64,000 bases of DNA. Origin: Saccharibacillus endophyticus (GTDB lineage: Bacteria; Bacillota; Bacilli; Paenibacillales; Paenibacillaceae). The stretch is from positions 248,001 through 312,000 of the forward strand of contig NZ_JAAZWE010000003.1 of assembly GCF_013185185.1 (NCBI RefSeq). Reading direction: 5' to 3'. Position 1 is the first letter of the stretch. Every line of letters begins with the position of its first letter. Positions 1-9,163 of the stretch are shown in pieces. Made by a program: the position numbers and the translations under genes. The notes beneath the pieces were generated by a model. It did no database searches. It was not told the DNA's origin and worked only from the letters and a program-made list of their open reading frames with translations.

Positions 1-495
1 CGAGAAAGCAGAGCACACGATGAGCAAAATACCTCCGATACTGGCCGTGAACGCCGCGCCTTCGCGTCCGGCAAACAAACAAGCAACGCCGACAACCGAC
101 AGTAAAGTGAACAACGTTTGCGCTTTGCCTGTACGTTCGCGAAGAACAAGAGACGCCAAGAGCAGCGTGAATACGGGAACCGCCCCCTGAATCATCCCGG
201 CCTCGGCCGAAGTGGCATGAAGCAGGCCGAACGTTTGAAAGCTGAAAAAGGCAATCGGGTATAAAGCGGTCAAAGGAATCAGTTTTAAAGCACCGCTTCG
301 AATTTTTCGCACGCCGCTTCGTCCCGGAAAAGCAAACAGCGTAGCAGCAATGAAAGCAAACAGAAAACGATAAGCCAAAATATCCAGAGGATCTTCGGTT
401 TGCAGAGCGATTTTCACGAATAAAAAGGAGAAGCCGATAATAAGAGCACTACCGATCGCGGCCGCATAGGCACGTTTAACTGAGGGATTGGGCAT
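1..495 (-). CDS. DMT-superfamily (EamA) transporter, C-terminus cut by window edge
   Basis: An ATG at 495 opens a reading frame that runs off the left edge, so about 165 N-terminal residues are visible. They are very hydrophobic, with repeated membrane segments, and look like an EamA-type drug/metabolite transporter: an N-terminal helix followed by an ED-P-L-YRF stretch, and later a P-VFT-L-ASL--RE motif typical of the family. The substrate is not evident. The gene is divergent from the MocR-type regulator at 633, with a palindrome in the shared 137-bp gap. MocR regulators often control a neighbouring transporter, so this gene is a plausible target (inference). Confidence 0.8.
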   Translation of the reverse strand, partial: MPNPSVKRAYAAAIGSALIIGFSFLFVKIALQTEDPLDILAYRFLFAFIAATLFAFPGRSGVRKIRSGALKLIPLTALYPIAFFSFQTFGLLHATSAEAGMIQGAVPVFTLLLASLVLRERTGKAQTLFTLLSVVGVACLFAGREGAAFTASIGGILLIVCSAFS

Positions 496-595
496 GATTT
501 TTTTAACCTCCGAGCTTTCAAGTCTTATGACGCGGCCGCATCTGTAATCTTTATTTTAAAGACGGCAATCCCATGTTACAATGTACATATTCATG

Positions 596-613
596 ATCTG
601 TACCGGTACAGAT
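596..613. promoter_or_regulatory. 18-bp perfect palindrome, candidate MocR operator
   Basis: ATCTGTACCGGTACAGAT is a perfect 18-bp inverted repeat just before the ribosome binding site (GGAAGGAGG, 614-622) of the MocR gene. It lies downstream of a TACAAT hexamer (577-582) that could be its -10. This position suits autorepression and control of the divergent DMT gene. The assignment is inferred from position and symmetry only. Confidence 0.55.
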
Positions 614-632
614 TGGAAGGAGGAAGCCGCGG

Positions 633-2024
633 ATGTACAAATACATGGAGCTGCTGAACGAGTTGGAACGGATGATCGCCGGATCGCTCGCGGAAGGAGA
701 CAAGATGCCTTCGATCCGAACCTTGTCCGAACGTTATGCGTGCAGCAAAAGCACCGTGATCCGCGCGCTGTCCGAGCTGGAACGTTCTCATCTGATTTAT
801 GCGTCGGCGAAGAGCGGATACTATGTATTGGGCAGCGCGCAGAAGGAGGAACGGCCGAGCGGGACCATCGACTTTGTTCGTTCTGCGCCCGACCCGGACA
901 TTTTCCCGTATCTGGATTTTCAACAATGCTTGAACAAAGCAATCGACACATACCGCAACGAGCTGTTTATTTACGGAACGCCGAAAGGGCTTCCTTCGCT
1001 GATCAAGGAAATGCAGCGCCATTTGGCGGATTATCAGGTGTTTGCGGAGCCGGAGCGAATATTCATTACGTCGGGTGTCCAGCAGGCGCTGACTTTGCTT
1101 GCGGGCATGCCGTTCCCGGATGGGCGGAAGACCGTGTTGGTCGAGCAGCCGAGCTACCCGTTGTTCACGGATTATTTGGAGGCGCATCGTATTCCGGCTG
1201 TCGGGATCAGGCGGGACGCGGACGGGATTGATCTCGACGAGCTGGAACGGATTTTTCGGGGCGGCGGGATCAAATTCTTTTATACGATTCCCCGTTTCCA
1301 TAATCCGCTCGGCTGCTCATATACGCGACGGCAGAAGGAAGCGATCGCGGAATTGGCTGCGCGGTACGGCGTGTATATCGTCGAAGACGACTATATGGCC
1401 GATCTGGAACAGGATGCAAAGTCGGATCCGCTATATGCGTACGATCGGGCCGAGCGAACCGTTTATTTAAAAAGCTACTCGAAGATCCTGTTCCCCGGTC
1501 TGAGAGTAGGCGTCGCGGTGCTGCCGAGCGAATTGGCGGAAGCGTTCGGGCGTTATAAAAAGCTGCTCGATATCGACAGCTCGATGCTGTCGCAGGCCGC
1601 TTTGGAATTGTATTTGAAAAGCGGCATGTTCGCGCGGCATAGGGAAAAAATCCGTAACCGATATAGTCGACGCTCGGAACTGCTGGGTGAAGCTGTTCGA
1701 CGGGCGAAAAAGGCGTACCCTGATGCTTTTACAGGTCCGCTTCCGGCCGCGGGCGGCATTCATACGCATCTTCTGCCGCGGGCTCCCGCTGCTTTGTCTT
1801 CGGCCGTGGAAAAATTGCGCAGCCGCTGTATCCATGCAGAAAGCGCAAAGGGGCACTATCTATCCGGATTTCGTGCCGAAGCGATGTTGAAGCTGAATGT
1901 CTCCGGCGTGCGCGACGAGGAGATTGCTTCCGGTGTCGACGCCGTTGCCGAGGAGTTGGCGAAGGCCGTGCATCGGGTATTGCCGAATTCAAAGATCAAG
2001 TTCGACAGGAGTAAACAGGATTGA
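633..2024 (+). CDS. MocR/PdxR-type GntR transcriptional regulator with aminotransferase-like domain
   Basis: 463 residues, the usual MocR size. The first 70 or so residues form a GntR winged helix (MPSIRTLSERYACSKSTVIRALSELE). The rest resembles a fold-type I PLP aminotransferase, with the N-P-G-like RFHNPLG segment, the VEDDY motif and the PLP-lysine region LKSYSKILFPGLRVG. Such proteins bind DNA and sense PLP or an amino-compound rather than transaminate. The start is set by GGAAGGAGG ten bases upstream. The antiporter gene begins 20 bp after the stop, so the two may be cotranscribed. The effector is unknown. Confidence 0.9.
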   Translation: MYKYMELLNELERMIAGSLAEGDKMPSIRTLSERYACSKSTVIRALSELERSHLIYASAKSGYYVLGSAQKEERPSGTIDFVRSAPDPDIFPYLDFQQCLNKAIDTYRNELFIYGTPKGLPSLIKEMQRHLADYQVFAEPERIFITSGVQQALTLLAGMPFPDGRKTVLVEQPSYPLFTDYLEAHRIPAVGIRRDADGIDLDELERIFRGGGIKFFYTIPRFHNPLGCSYTRRQKEAIAELAARYGVYIVEDDYMADLEQDAKSDPLYAYDRAERTVYLKSYSKILFPGLRVGVAVLPSELAEAFGRYKKLLDIDSSMLSQAALELYLKSGMFARHREKIRNRYSRRSELLGEAVRRAKKAYPDAFTGPLPAAGGIHTHLLPRAPAALSSAVEKLRSRCIHAESAKGHYLSGFRAEAMLKLNVSGVRDEEIASGVDAVAEELAKAVHRVLPNSKIKFDRSKQD

Positions 2025-2043
2025 AAAAAGGAGCGAATGCCGC

Positions 2044-4089
2044 ATGGAGCTTTTTATCAGTATTTTGGTCATGCTCGCGATCATCGGGATCTCGAACGTA
2101 ATCAACCGATTTCTTCCGTTCGTTCCCGTACCGATCATCCAGATCGGTCTCGGCGTTACGGCCGAACTGCTTCCGCCGCATATCCATGTGCCGCTGGAGC
2201 CGGAATTATTCCTTGTTTTGTTTATCGCGCCGCTGTTGTTTAACGACGGACGGATTATTCCGCGAGGCGAATTGTGGAACTTGAGGGCGCCGATTTTGCT
2301 GCTGGCGCTGGGACTCGTCTTCGTCACCGTCGTCGTATTCGGCTATTTGATTCATTGGGTCATCCCGAGCATTCCTTTGGCCGCGGCGTTTGCTTTGGCG
2401 GCGATCCTGTCGCCGACGGATGCCGTGGCGGTCGGTTCGATCGCCGGACGAATCAAGCTGCCGAAAGACATCATGCGCCTGCTGGAAGGCGAAGCGTTGG
2501 TCAATGACGCATCCGGTCTCGTCGCGTTCAAGTTCGCCGTGGCTGCCGCGGTAACGGGCGCGTTCTCGATCTATCAAGCTTCGTTCAGTTTCCTGTTGAT
2601 CGCGATCGGCGGTCTGCTGGTCGGAGCCGTGCTGTCTTTCGTCATTATCCGAATCCGCGTATTTCTGCGCCGTTTCGGCATGGAAGACGAGACCCTGCAT
2701 GTATTGATTCAGCTCGTAACGCCGTTCGTGCTGTACTTGGTCGCCGAGCATCTCGGATTGTCCGGCATCTTGGCCGCCGTCTCGGGCGGCGTCGTGCACG
2801 CGATCGAGCGCGATCGCGCCGAGTCGGTGCGCGTCAAGCTGCAAGTCGTATCGACCAGCACATGGGCGGTCTTCCTGTACGTCTTGAACGGTCTGGTATT
2901 CGTACTTCTGGGCCTGCAGCTTCCGGAAGTGCTCGGAACGGTATTCGAAGATCCGGCAATCAGCAGCTTCGGCGCGCTGTGGCATGTGACCTGGATATCG
3001 GTCGGGCTGATCGTGCTGCGGTTCCTGTGGATCTATGCGTATTGGTTTTTTACAAGTCGGGGCGGCGGCGGACTCGGACGTACCGGCAAGTCGCTGTTTC
3101 AAGCGGCGCTGCAAACGGCTTTGTCCGGCGTGCGCGGAGCCGTTACGCTTGCGGGCGCGTTTTCGATTCCGCTCGTCTTGAACGGAGGCTTGGCTTTCCC
3201 GGAACGCAACCTGATCTTGTTCCTGGCGGCCGGCGTCATCTTGTTCACGCTGCTGGCGGCCAGCATCCTGCTTCCGCTGCTGTCGGGTAAAGAAGCGGCC
3301 GAAGCGCCGAAAGCCGAACAGCCGCTCAAGCGTCGTATCCTGAGCGCGATCGCGCAGCGGATCGGGCAGGACGAACTGGACGAAGGACGTTCGGGCGTCG
3401 CCGCGACGGAAATTCAAGATTTCACGAAGTATTTGCAGCGGATGGAAGAAGCGACGACCGCTTACGCTTCCGATCCCGAAGCGCCGCGGCGCGAAGCCGA
3501 CCTGATGTACGCGGGTATCCGCGCGCAGCGCCGCGAACTCAGTAAAATGGTACAGGACGGCGATCTCGGCCAGGAAGAAGCGACTCCGATTTTCGAGCAT
3601 CTGGCAAGGATCGAAGAAAGCATTCCGGGTCGCTTGGAAGCGCGGGTTACCGCTCCGGCCGCCGATATCGGCCGCTTTGCGGCTGCATTGTTCGCCCGCG
3701 GCCGCCGCGGCGAGTTGACGGATAAGCGCGCGTACTGCTCGCTCCAGACCGCTAAGACCCGCATGGCTCAAGCCGCGATCGAAGCGATCAACAAGCGCAC
3801 GAACGACTCCAACCGCGCCGAAGCCAAGCGTTTGACCGACGGTTACAATCAATTGATCGGCCGTCTGGCCAAAGCGGATTTCGGCCTGATCGAGGAAGAA
3901 ACTGCGGAAGAACGAGAGGAACGCGAAGAGCGGATGCAAGAGCGTTTGGCCGCGATTCAAGAACAGCGCGACCATGTGCAGCGCCTGTTCGAAAAAGGCG
4001 AGATCTCCCGCGAACTGGCGGGCCGCCTGCGTCAGTTTATCCGTTACTTGGAGACGGACGTGCCGGAGGAAGAGAATTTCGGACACTAA
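2044..4089 (+). CDS. Na+/H+ antiporter, CPA1 family
   Basis: 681 residues from the ATG at 2044, which has AAGGAG at 2028-2033. About twelve hydrophobic segments fill residues 1-415. They contain the CPA1 signatures LAAILSPTDAVAV and EGEALVNDASGLVAFK, the acidic cation-binding region of NhaP/NHE-type exchangers. A cytoplasmic, charged, largely helical C-terminal region of about 250 residues follows, as in B. subtilis NhaK (YvgP, similar length). Expected role: expulsion of Na+ (possibly K+/Li+) in exchange for protons at the plasma membrane. An upstream in-frame extension overlapping the MocR gene is rejected because only the internal ATG has a Shine-Dalgarno. Confidence 0.9.
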   Translation: MELFISILVMLAIIGISNVINRFLPFVPVPIIQIGLGVTAELLPPHIHVPLEPELFLVLFIAPLLFNDGRIIPRGELWNLRAPILLLALGLVFVTVVVFGYLIHWVIPSIPLAAAFALAAILSPTDAVAVGSIAGRIKLPKDIMRLLEGEALVNDASGLVAFKFAVAAAVTGAFSIYQASFSFLLIAIGGLLVGAVLSFVIIRIRVFLRRFGMEDETLHVLIQLVTPFVLYLVAEHLGLSGILAAVSGGVVHAIERDRAESVRVKLQVVSTSTWAVFLYVLNGLVFVLLGLQLPEVLGTVFEDPAISSFGALWHVTWISVGLIVLRFLWIYAYWFFTSRGGGGLGRTGKSLFQAALQTALSGVRGAVTLAGAFSIPLVLNGGLAFPERNLILFLAAGVILFTLLAASILLPLLSGKEAAEAPKAEQPLKRRILSAIAQRIGQDELDEGRSGVAATEIQDFTKYLQRMEEATTAYASDPEAPRREADLMYAGIRAQRRELSKMVQDGDLGQEEATPIFEHLARIEESIPGRLEARVTAPAADIGRFAAALFARGRRGELTDKRAYCSLQTAKTRMAQAAIEAINKRTNDSNRAEAKRLTDGYNQLIGRLAKADFGLIEEETAEEREEREERMQERLAAIQEQRDHVQRLFEKGEISRELAGRLRQFIRYLETDVPEEENFGH

Positions 4090-4130
4090 AAAAGAAGCCC
4101 GAACTTTCCGCAAAGGAAGGTTCGGGCTTC
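4088..4130 (-). terminator. Intrinsic terminator, best read on the minus strand
   Basis: A 16-bp stem (4094-4109 with 4115-4130, one G-T pair, loop GCAAA) abuts a run of six A on the plus strand, which is a U-tract for leftward transcripts. It would therefore terminate the cyd operon. On the plus strand the hairpin directly follows the antiporter stop codon but lacks a U-tract. Confidence 0.75.
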
Positions 4131-4263
4131 TGGTCTTGAATCGTGCAACATCACGGTCGAGTTCATAAACCGTGTCTCTGATTAAAAATGAAACAGTAGG
4201 CAATCGGTCTGGAGCAAGCCGAAGTGTGCGGTTTCGCTGCCGCTGTCACGTTCGGTAAACTTT

Positions 4264-4453
4264 AACGGATCGAGACGACGCTTAAAAACTGTTTTTGAGG
4301 ATTTGAAAATTCTAACGGATTCACGTGACGCTTAGAGCAGGAATTGGCTTGATTTTGACGGAAAAACAGCGAAAAAGGCGACTAACGGACATGCGATCCG
4401 TTAAATTTGCGAAAGGGGTTGATTTCGGCTTGTAACGGATATGCGATCCGTTA
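4264..4453 (+). repeat. Four-unit intergenic repeat element, copy A
   Basis: Four related roughly 20-bp units begin at 4264, 4314, 4384 and 4434, giving spacings of 50, 70 and 50 bp. Units 1-2 follow AACGGATCGAGACGACGCTT. Units 3-4 follow AACGGACATGCGATCCGTTA and contain the inverted repeat AACGGA/TCCGTT. The same arrangement recurs at 11071-11260 (reverse) and 30719-30909 (same orientation), with conserved units and more divergent spacers. It fills most of the 404-bp gap between cydC and the antiporter. Confidence 0.85.
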
Positions 4454-4493
4454 GCCGAGCCGTTCGTTTGTCTCGTTCTTGTAATGCTCGCTC

Positions 4494-6257
4494 TCAACCG
4501 GATCGACGAGCTCCACTTTCCCTCTCGCGGTCCGTAAAATCTTCCCCGACCATCTGCTGCTCCAACTGCTTCATCTCGTAGAAGTAGCCTTTGCGCTCCA
4601 ACAAATCGTCGTACGTCCCCGTCTCCACGATCGTTCCGCGGTCCAACACGATGATCTGATCCATCTGCTCCAATCCCGCCAAGCGGTGGCTGACCATCAC
4701 CAGGGTATCGTCCTTCGAGCGTTCCAATAGCAGATTCAACACCCGGCGTTCCGTTACGTAATCGAGCGATGAGGTCGGTTCGTCCAGCAGCCAGAGTCGA
4801 CCGGATTTGAGCAGCGCGCGGGCGATCGCCAGCCGCTGCTTTTCGCCGTCGGACAGATTTTCGCCTTTTTCCAGCACGAGGTCATCCAGCTTCTTGCTTG
4901 GCAAATCGACTTGTTTCAGCATCGCACGCAATTCTCGATCATCACGCGATTCGTCTTCGAGCAGCAAGTTCTCCCGAATCGTTCCCCGGAAAAAGTGTCC
5001 TTCTTGCAAGACGACGTTGCTTTTGCGCCACAGGTCTTCGTCGTTCAGATCCGCTGCGGACATTCCGTTCAACAGCACCTGACCTTGCGTCGGATCATGC
5101 AGCTTAAGCAGCAGTTCCAGCACGCTTGTTTTCCCCGAACCGCTTGGTCCGACGATTGCGGTTTTCGATCCGGCATCCAGCTTCAGCGAGACTTCGCTTA
5201 ATACGGGCCGCCAGTCTTCCGCATAGCGGAAGGTGACGTTTTGCAGCTCAACCGAAATCGCTTGGCCTCTGTCCAGCATACCCGACGGCTCGACTTTTTC
5301 TTGTTCTTCCCCGTCGAAAGTCTCGGCCAGCCGCTTCGCCGCGAATTCGCTGTCCCGTTTATAAGCAGGCAATGTCGCCATCGCAGCCGATTCGTCGAAC
5401 ACGGTCATGGAAGCCATGATCAACATCGCGAGGAACACGCCAGCCATCGATCCTTGCACGATCAGATACGCCCCGAGCACCAACACGCCCCAGGATACGA
5501 AAAACGTAATAAAGCTATGCAGCGATTGCCCGCGCAGAAGTCGCAGCGCATCTTCCTGCTGGGCTGCCGTCAATGCGTCGGAAGTGTCCAGCAGTTTCTG
5601 TTCGCGCTGCTTCAGCCGACCGTACACTTTCAGATCGATAAAGCCTTGCAGCATCTCGGTCGTCTCGGCGGACAACTCGGCCCGCTGCTTGCGAACCCGA
5701 CCGTCGGCTTTACGTTGGCTTCCGCGCACGATAGCCGGTACGACGAACGCCGTGATGACCATGCCGACGACAAGCAGCAAAGCAATCCAGATCGAGAAAA
5801 AGGAAGCGAAGATCACGGTAGCGAGAAACACCGACACGACGATGATCGGCGGATACGCCACGCGCAGGAAGTAAAATTGCAAGCTTTCGACGTCCCCGAC
5901 AATCCGCGCCAACAGATCCCCGCTCCGCTGCCGATTCAGGATTCGCGGCGTCATGGGAACCAGTTTGCCGAAGAAAGCGGTACGTAGACGGCTAAGCAGG
6001 GAAAAAGTCGCCCGGTGCGAGAAAAGCCGCTCTCCGTAGCGGCTTGCCGCGCGTGCCAGCCCGAGGATTTTGACCAGCGACGTTAAAATAATCAAGGTGT
6101 ACAGCGGCGGAACGAAGACGGTTTTCGAGATCAGATAGCCGCTGGTCGAGAACAGGACAACGCCGAAGATTCCTGCCAAAAAACCGCCCAGAATCGACAG
6201 TAAAATGTCTTTGCGTTCGTTAAGCATGGCTTTGATAAAAATAGAGCGTTCGTTCAT
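4494..6257 (-). CDS. cydC: Thiol reductant ABC exporter subunit CydC (ATPase plus permease)
   Basis: 587 residues. An N-terminal six-helix ABC exporter domain (about 1-320) is followed by an ATPase domain with Walker A GPSGSGKTS near residue 368, signature LSDGEKQRLAI near 467 and Walker B LWLLDEPTSSLD near 489. With its partner it forms the heterodimeric CydDC exporter of cysteine/glutathione-type thiols needed to assemble cytochrome bd. Its ATG overlaps the cydD stop by 4 bp (ATGA), so translation is coupled. It is the last gene of cydABDC. B. subtilis nomenclature swaps the C and D names, so the letter rests on position and general similarity. Confidence 0.9.
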   Translation of the reverse strand: MNERSIFIKAMLNERKDILLSILGGFLAGIFGVVLFSTSGYLISKTVFVPPLYTLIILTSLVKILGLARAASRYGERLFSHRATFSLLSRLRTAFFGKLVPMTPRILNRQRSGDLLARIVGDVESLQFYFLRVAYPPIIVVSVFLATVIFASFFSIWIALLLVVGMVITAFVVPAIVRGSQRKADGRVRKQRAELSAETTEMLQGFIDLKVYGRLKQREQKLLDTSDALTAAQQEDALRLLRGQSLHSFITFFVSWGVLVLGAYLIVQGSMAGVFLAMLIMASMTVFDESAAMATLPAYKRDSEFAAKRLAETFDGEEQEKVEPSGMLDRGQAISVELQNVTFRYAEDWRPVLSEVSLKLDAGSKTAIVGPSGSGKTSVLELLLKLHDPTQGQVLLNGMSAADLNDEDLWRKSNVVLQEGHFFRGTIRENLLLEDESRDDRELRAMLKQVDLPSKKLDDLVLEKGENLSDGEKQRLAIARALLKSGRLWLLDEPTSSLDYVTERRVLNLLLERSKDDTLVMVSHRLAGLEQMDQIIVLDRGTIVETGTYDDLLERKGYFYEMKQLEQQMVGEDFTDRERESGARRSG

Positions 6258-8116
6258 GAGCCGACCCCCTGACGTCCGATGTTCACCATCTCGGCATATT
6301 GCGGCAGCGTATCCAGCAGTTCTTCATGCGTGCCGCCGCCGATCAGCGTGCCTTGCTCCATGAACAGGATGACGTCCGCGTGACGGATCGTATGCAGGCG
6401 GTGGGCGATGGTGATGACGGTCGCTTTGCGCGACAGTTCATTCATGGCACGCAGCAAGATGCGTTCCGTATGCAGATCCAGACCCGTCGTCGGTTCGTCA
6501 AAAAGGAGTACCGTAGGCCGCTTCAGGAACGCACGGGCCAACGCCAAACGCTGCTTTTCGCCGCCGGACAATCCTCTTCCGCCTTCGCCGACGAGCGTAT
6601 CGTAACCCTGCTCCAGTTCGGCCGCGAGCGCAGCGAGTCCGGCGGATTCGGCGGCATGAACGATCTCTTCCCGCGAGACGTCGCGGTCTGCGCCGATCGC
6701 GATATTTTCGGCAAACGTGCCCGAGAAAATATGCGGATGCTGCGTGATATAGCTGACCTGGCGGAACCATTCGTCCTCGCCTGCTCCTGCGGCAAGCGAC
6801 TGACCGTTCACCGTGACCTTGCCGGATGAAGGAGGCAGCAGGCCCGCGATCAGATGCAGCAGCGTCGTTTTGCCGGAGCCGCTTTTGCCTACGATCGCGA
6901 TCTGCTTGCCGGGGTGGATCGTCAGTGATCCGGCGTTCAGAACGAAGGTATCCGCGCCGTAGTCGAAACCAAGTTCATGGAGTTCGATAACGGGAGGTGC
7001 GGCGGACAAAGAGGTTTTGGCGCTTCGCCCGGCGGATAACGAAACAACGTTGCTTTGGGGCAGTTTAATATCCGTTGGAGCTTGAGCATCGGCAGAACGC
7101 TCCGCGTGTACCGACGCATTTAGCGGAGATGAAGCGTCTGCGGTCAGCGCGGCTTCGATGTTGCGGATCGCGCCGAGACTCGTTCGGCCACCGTGAAATG
7201 CCGTGCCCATATTTTTCAGCATGTTATAAAATTCCGGCGTCAACAGCAGAATCAGAAACGCCGTATGGAACTGCATCGTTTGGAATACAACCAGCTGCAA
7301 AGCCAGTTCCAGCGCCACGATCCCGATCCCCAGCATCACGATCGTTTCCAGCGCGAACGTATTGGTGAACGCGACGCGCAAAATACTCATTGTCGCGTCG
7401 CGGTAGGATAAACTGCTGCGCTGGATTTCTTTTTCCTGGCGCTTGGCCCGTCCGAACAGCTTCAACGTTACCAATCCCTGCAAAGAGTCAAGGAAGGTTC
7501 CGGAAAACCGGGCGAGCTGCTCGAACTTTTCTTCCGACTTATGCTTGGTCTGAATGCCGACCAGCGCCATGAATAACGGAATGAAAGGCGCCGTGAACAG
7601 CAGGATCAGGCCCGACGGCACATGCAGGATGAACACGGCAACGAGAATCAGCAGCGGAATGATCGAAGCTTCGGCCATTTTCGGCGCGTATTGGCTAAAA
7701 TAACTATCGGCTTCGTCGACGGCGTCCAAGGTCACGCTGACTTTGCCGCCTGTTTGGCCTTGACGGGCGGTCAGCAGCGGATTAGCGGCAAGCAAGCGCA
7801 GCAGGCGTGCCCGCAGATCGCGCTTGGCATCCGCGGCAATGCGCAGTCCGATGCGTCCGTTGGCGTAGGCCAGCCAGGCGCGCACGGCCATCACGGCCAG
7901 CAGAGCGGCGAACACCGCGATCATCGAAGCCAGCGGAGCGTTTTCCACAAAAATACGCTGCACCGATTCCGCCAGTAAAACCGCTTGTCCGATCGTCGCC
8001 GCGCCGAGTGCCAGCGAGAGGATTCGGAGCATGGAAGTTCGCTTTTTCTGTGCGGCCATCAGTTCTGCCAGCATGCCGCTTTTGCGGTTCGACCTTCTTT
8101 TTTCGCTCCTTTTCAC
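6254..8116 (-). CDS. cydD: Thiol reductant ABC exporter subunit CydD (ATPase plus permease)
   Basis: 620 residues from a GTG at 8116 with AAAGGAGG nine bases upstream. It has an ABC exporter membrane domain (about 25-310) and an ATPase domain with Walker A GKSGSGKTT near residue 409 and signature LSGGEKQRLAL near 514. It partners CydC in exporting low-molecular-weight thiols for bd-oxidase maturation. A stretch of about 50 residues rich in Ala, Ser and Pro (about 320-375) separates the two domains and is longer than I expect for the family. The gene starts 33 bp after cydB, within the same operon. Confidence 0.9.
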   Translation of the reverse strand: MKRSEKRRSNRKSGMLAELMAAQKKRTSMLRILSLALGAATIGQAVLLAESVQRIFVENAPLASMIAVFAALLAVMAVRAWLAYANGRIGLRIAADAKRDLRARLLRLLAANPLLTARQGQTGGKVSVTLDAVDEADSYFSQYAPKMAEASIIPLLILVAVFILHVPSGLILLFTAPFIPLFMALVGIQTKHKSEEKFEQLARFSGTFLDSLQGLVTLKLFGRAKRQEKEIQRSSLSYRDATMSILRVAFTNTFALETIVMLGIGIVALELALQLVVFQTMQFHTAFLILLLTPEFYNMLKNMGTAFHGGRTSLGAIRNIEAALTADASSPLNASVHAERSADAQAPTDIKLPQSNVVSLSAGRSAKTSLSAAPPVIELHELGFDYGADTFVLNAGSLTIHPGKQIAIVGKSGSGKTTLLHLIAGLLPPSSGKVTVNGQSLAAGAGEDEWFRQVSYITQHPHIFSGTFAENIAIGADRDVSREEIVHAAESAGLAALAAELEQGYDTLVGEGGRGLSGGEKQRLALARAFLKRPTVLLFDEPTTGLDLHTERILLRAMNELSRKATVITIAHRLHTIRHADVILFMEQGTLIGGGTHEELLDTLPQYAEMVNIGRQGVGS

Positions 8117-8149
8117 GGTAGATGCCCTCCTTTAACTTTGACGAGCGAC

Positions 8150-9163
8150 TTATTTTTTGCCTTTTACGTAATCCGCATCGAACAGGAACAGTCGGAAGAC
8201 CAAGGCCAGCGACGGGATTAACAGCAGCAGACCCGCAATGAACACGACGACGAGCGCGATGCCCATCGCTTCTTGCGTAGCCCCGCCTTGGATGGTGATG
8301 TACGGGTCAAGAATGTACGGATAATGTCCGATCCCGTAAGCGAAAAAGGCGGTCAGGAATTGCAGCATCAGGCAGATGAAGGCCCAGCCGTAACGGCGAC
8401 CTTTGTAGAGCAGCCACAGCACGATGAGGAAAAAGACAACCGACAGTCCGAGCAGCCACCACAGATCCATCATGTTTTGGAAATGGCGGTTGTTGTGCTG
8501 ACTCAGGTACAGGACAGCCGTGAACGCGGCGATGATTGTCGGCGTGCTCCAGAACAACGCGTAGCCGCGCATCAGGTCGAGCGCAGGCTTGTCCTCGGCG
8601 CGGGAAGCGTAGAAGGCCAGAAACGACGCACTGATGAACAACACGGAAGTGACGGCCAGCGCCACGATGCTCCAAGCGAGCGGACTCGTGAACAGTTCCA
8701 AATATTGCAGCGTCACGACGCCGCCTTGTTCTACGATAAAGCCGCCTTCGGACAGTACCAGCGCGACCGAGAGCGAAGCCGGAATCAGCAAGCCGGTCGC
8801 GCCGTACAGGAACAGGAAAACGATGTTTTTCTTCGACCCGTAATTCTCGAACGCATAGAACGAACCGCGGATTGCCAGCAGAATGATCGCGATGCTTCCG
8901 GGAACGAGCAGGGCGGAGCCGTAATAGTGTGCCGCATCCGGGAAAAATCCGATCAAACCGACGAAGAAGAACACGAAGAACACGTTGGTAATCTCCCAAA
9001 CCGGCGACAGATAGCGGGAGATCAGACGGTTGATCAAGTGGTCTTTGCCGGTGATCCGGGCGTAAAAGGCGAAGAACCCGGCGCCGAAATCGATCGAAGC
9101 GACAATCAGGTAGCCGTACAAGAAGATCCAAAGGACGGAGATCCCGAGAATTTCGTAACTCAC
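8150..9163 (-). CDS. cydB: Cytochrome bd ubiquinol/menaquinol oxidase subunit II
   Basis: 337 residues, close to Bacillus CydB, with about eight to nine hydrophobic segments. The N-terminus carries the ISVLWIFLYGYLIVASIDFG motif, matching the family start with W and DFG. It forms the bd oxidase with CydA in the plasma membrane, reducing oxygen with quinol at high affinity. It starts with GTG overlapping the cydA stop (GTGA), so the two subunits are translationally coupled. Confidence 0.95.
   Translation of the reverse strand: MSYEILGISVLWIFLYGYLIVASIDFGAGFFAFYARITGKDHLINRLISRYLSPVWEITNVFFVFFFVGLIGFFPDAAHYYGSALLVPGSIAIILLAIRGSFYAFENYGSKKNIVFLFLYGATGLLIPASLSVALVLSEGGFIVEQGGVVTLQYLELFTSPLAWSIVALAVTSVLFISASFLAFYASRAEDKPALDLMRGYALFWSTPTIIAAFTAVLYLSQHNNRHFQNMMDLWWLLGLSVVFFLIVLWLLYKGRRYGWAFICLMLQFLTAFFAYGIGHYPYILDPYITIQGGATQEAMGIALVVVFIAGLLLLIPSLALVFRLFLFDADYVKGKK

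Noticed and set aside
2206..4203. 665-codon open frame opposite the antiporter gene
   Set aside because: Arg/Gln-rich, typical of antisense frames in GC-rich DNA. The sense frame has clear CPA1 motifs.
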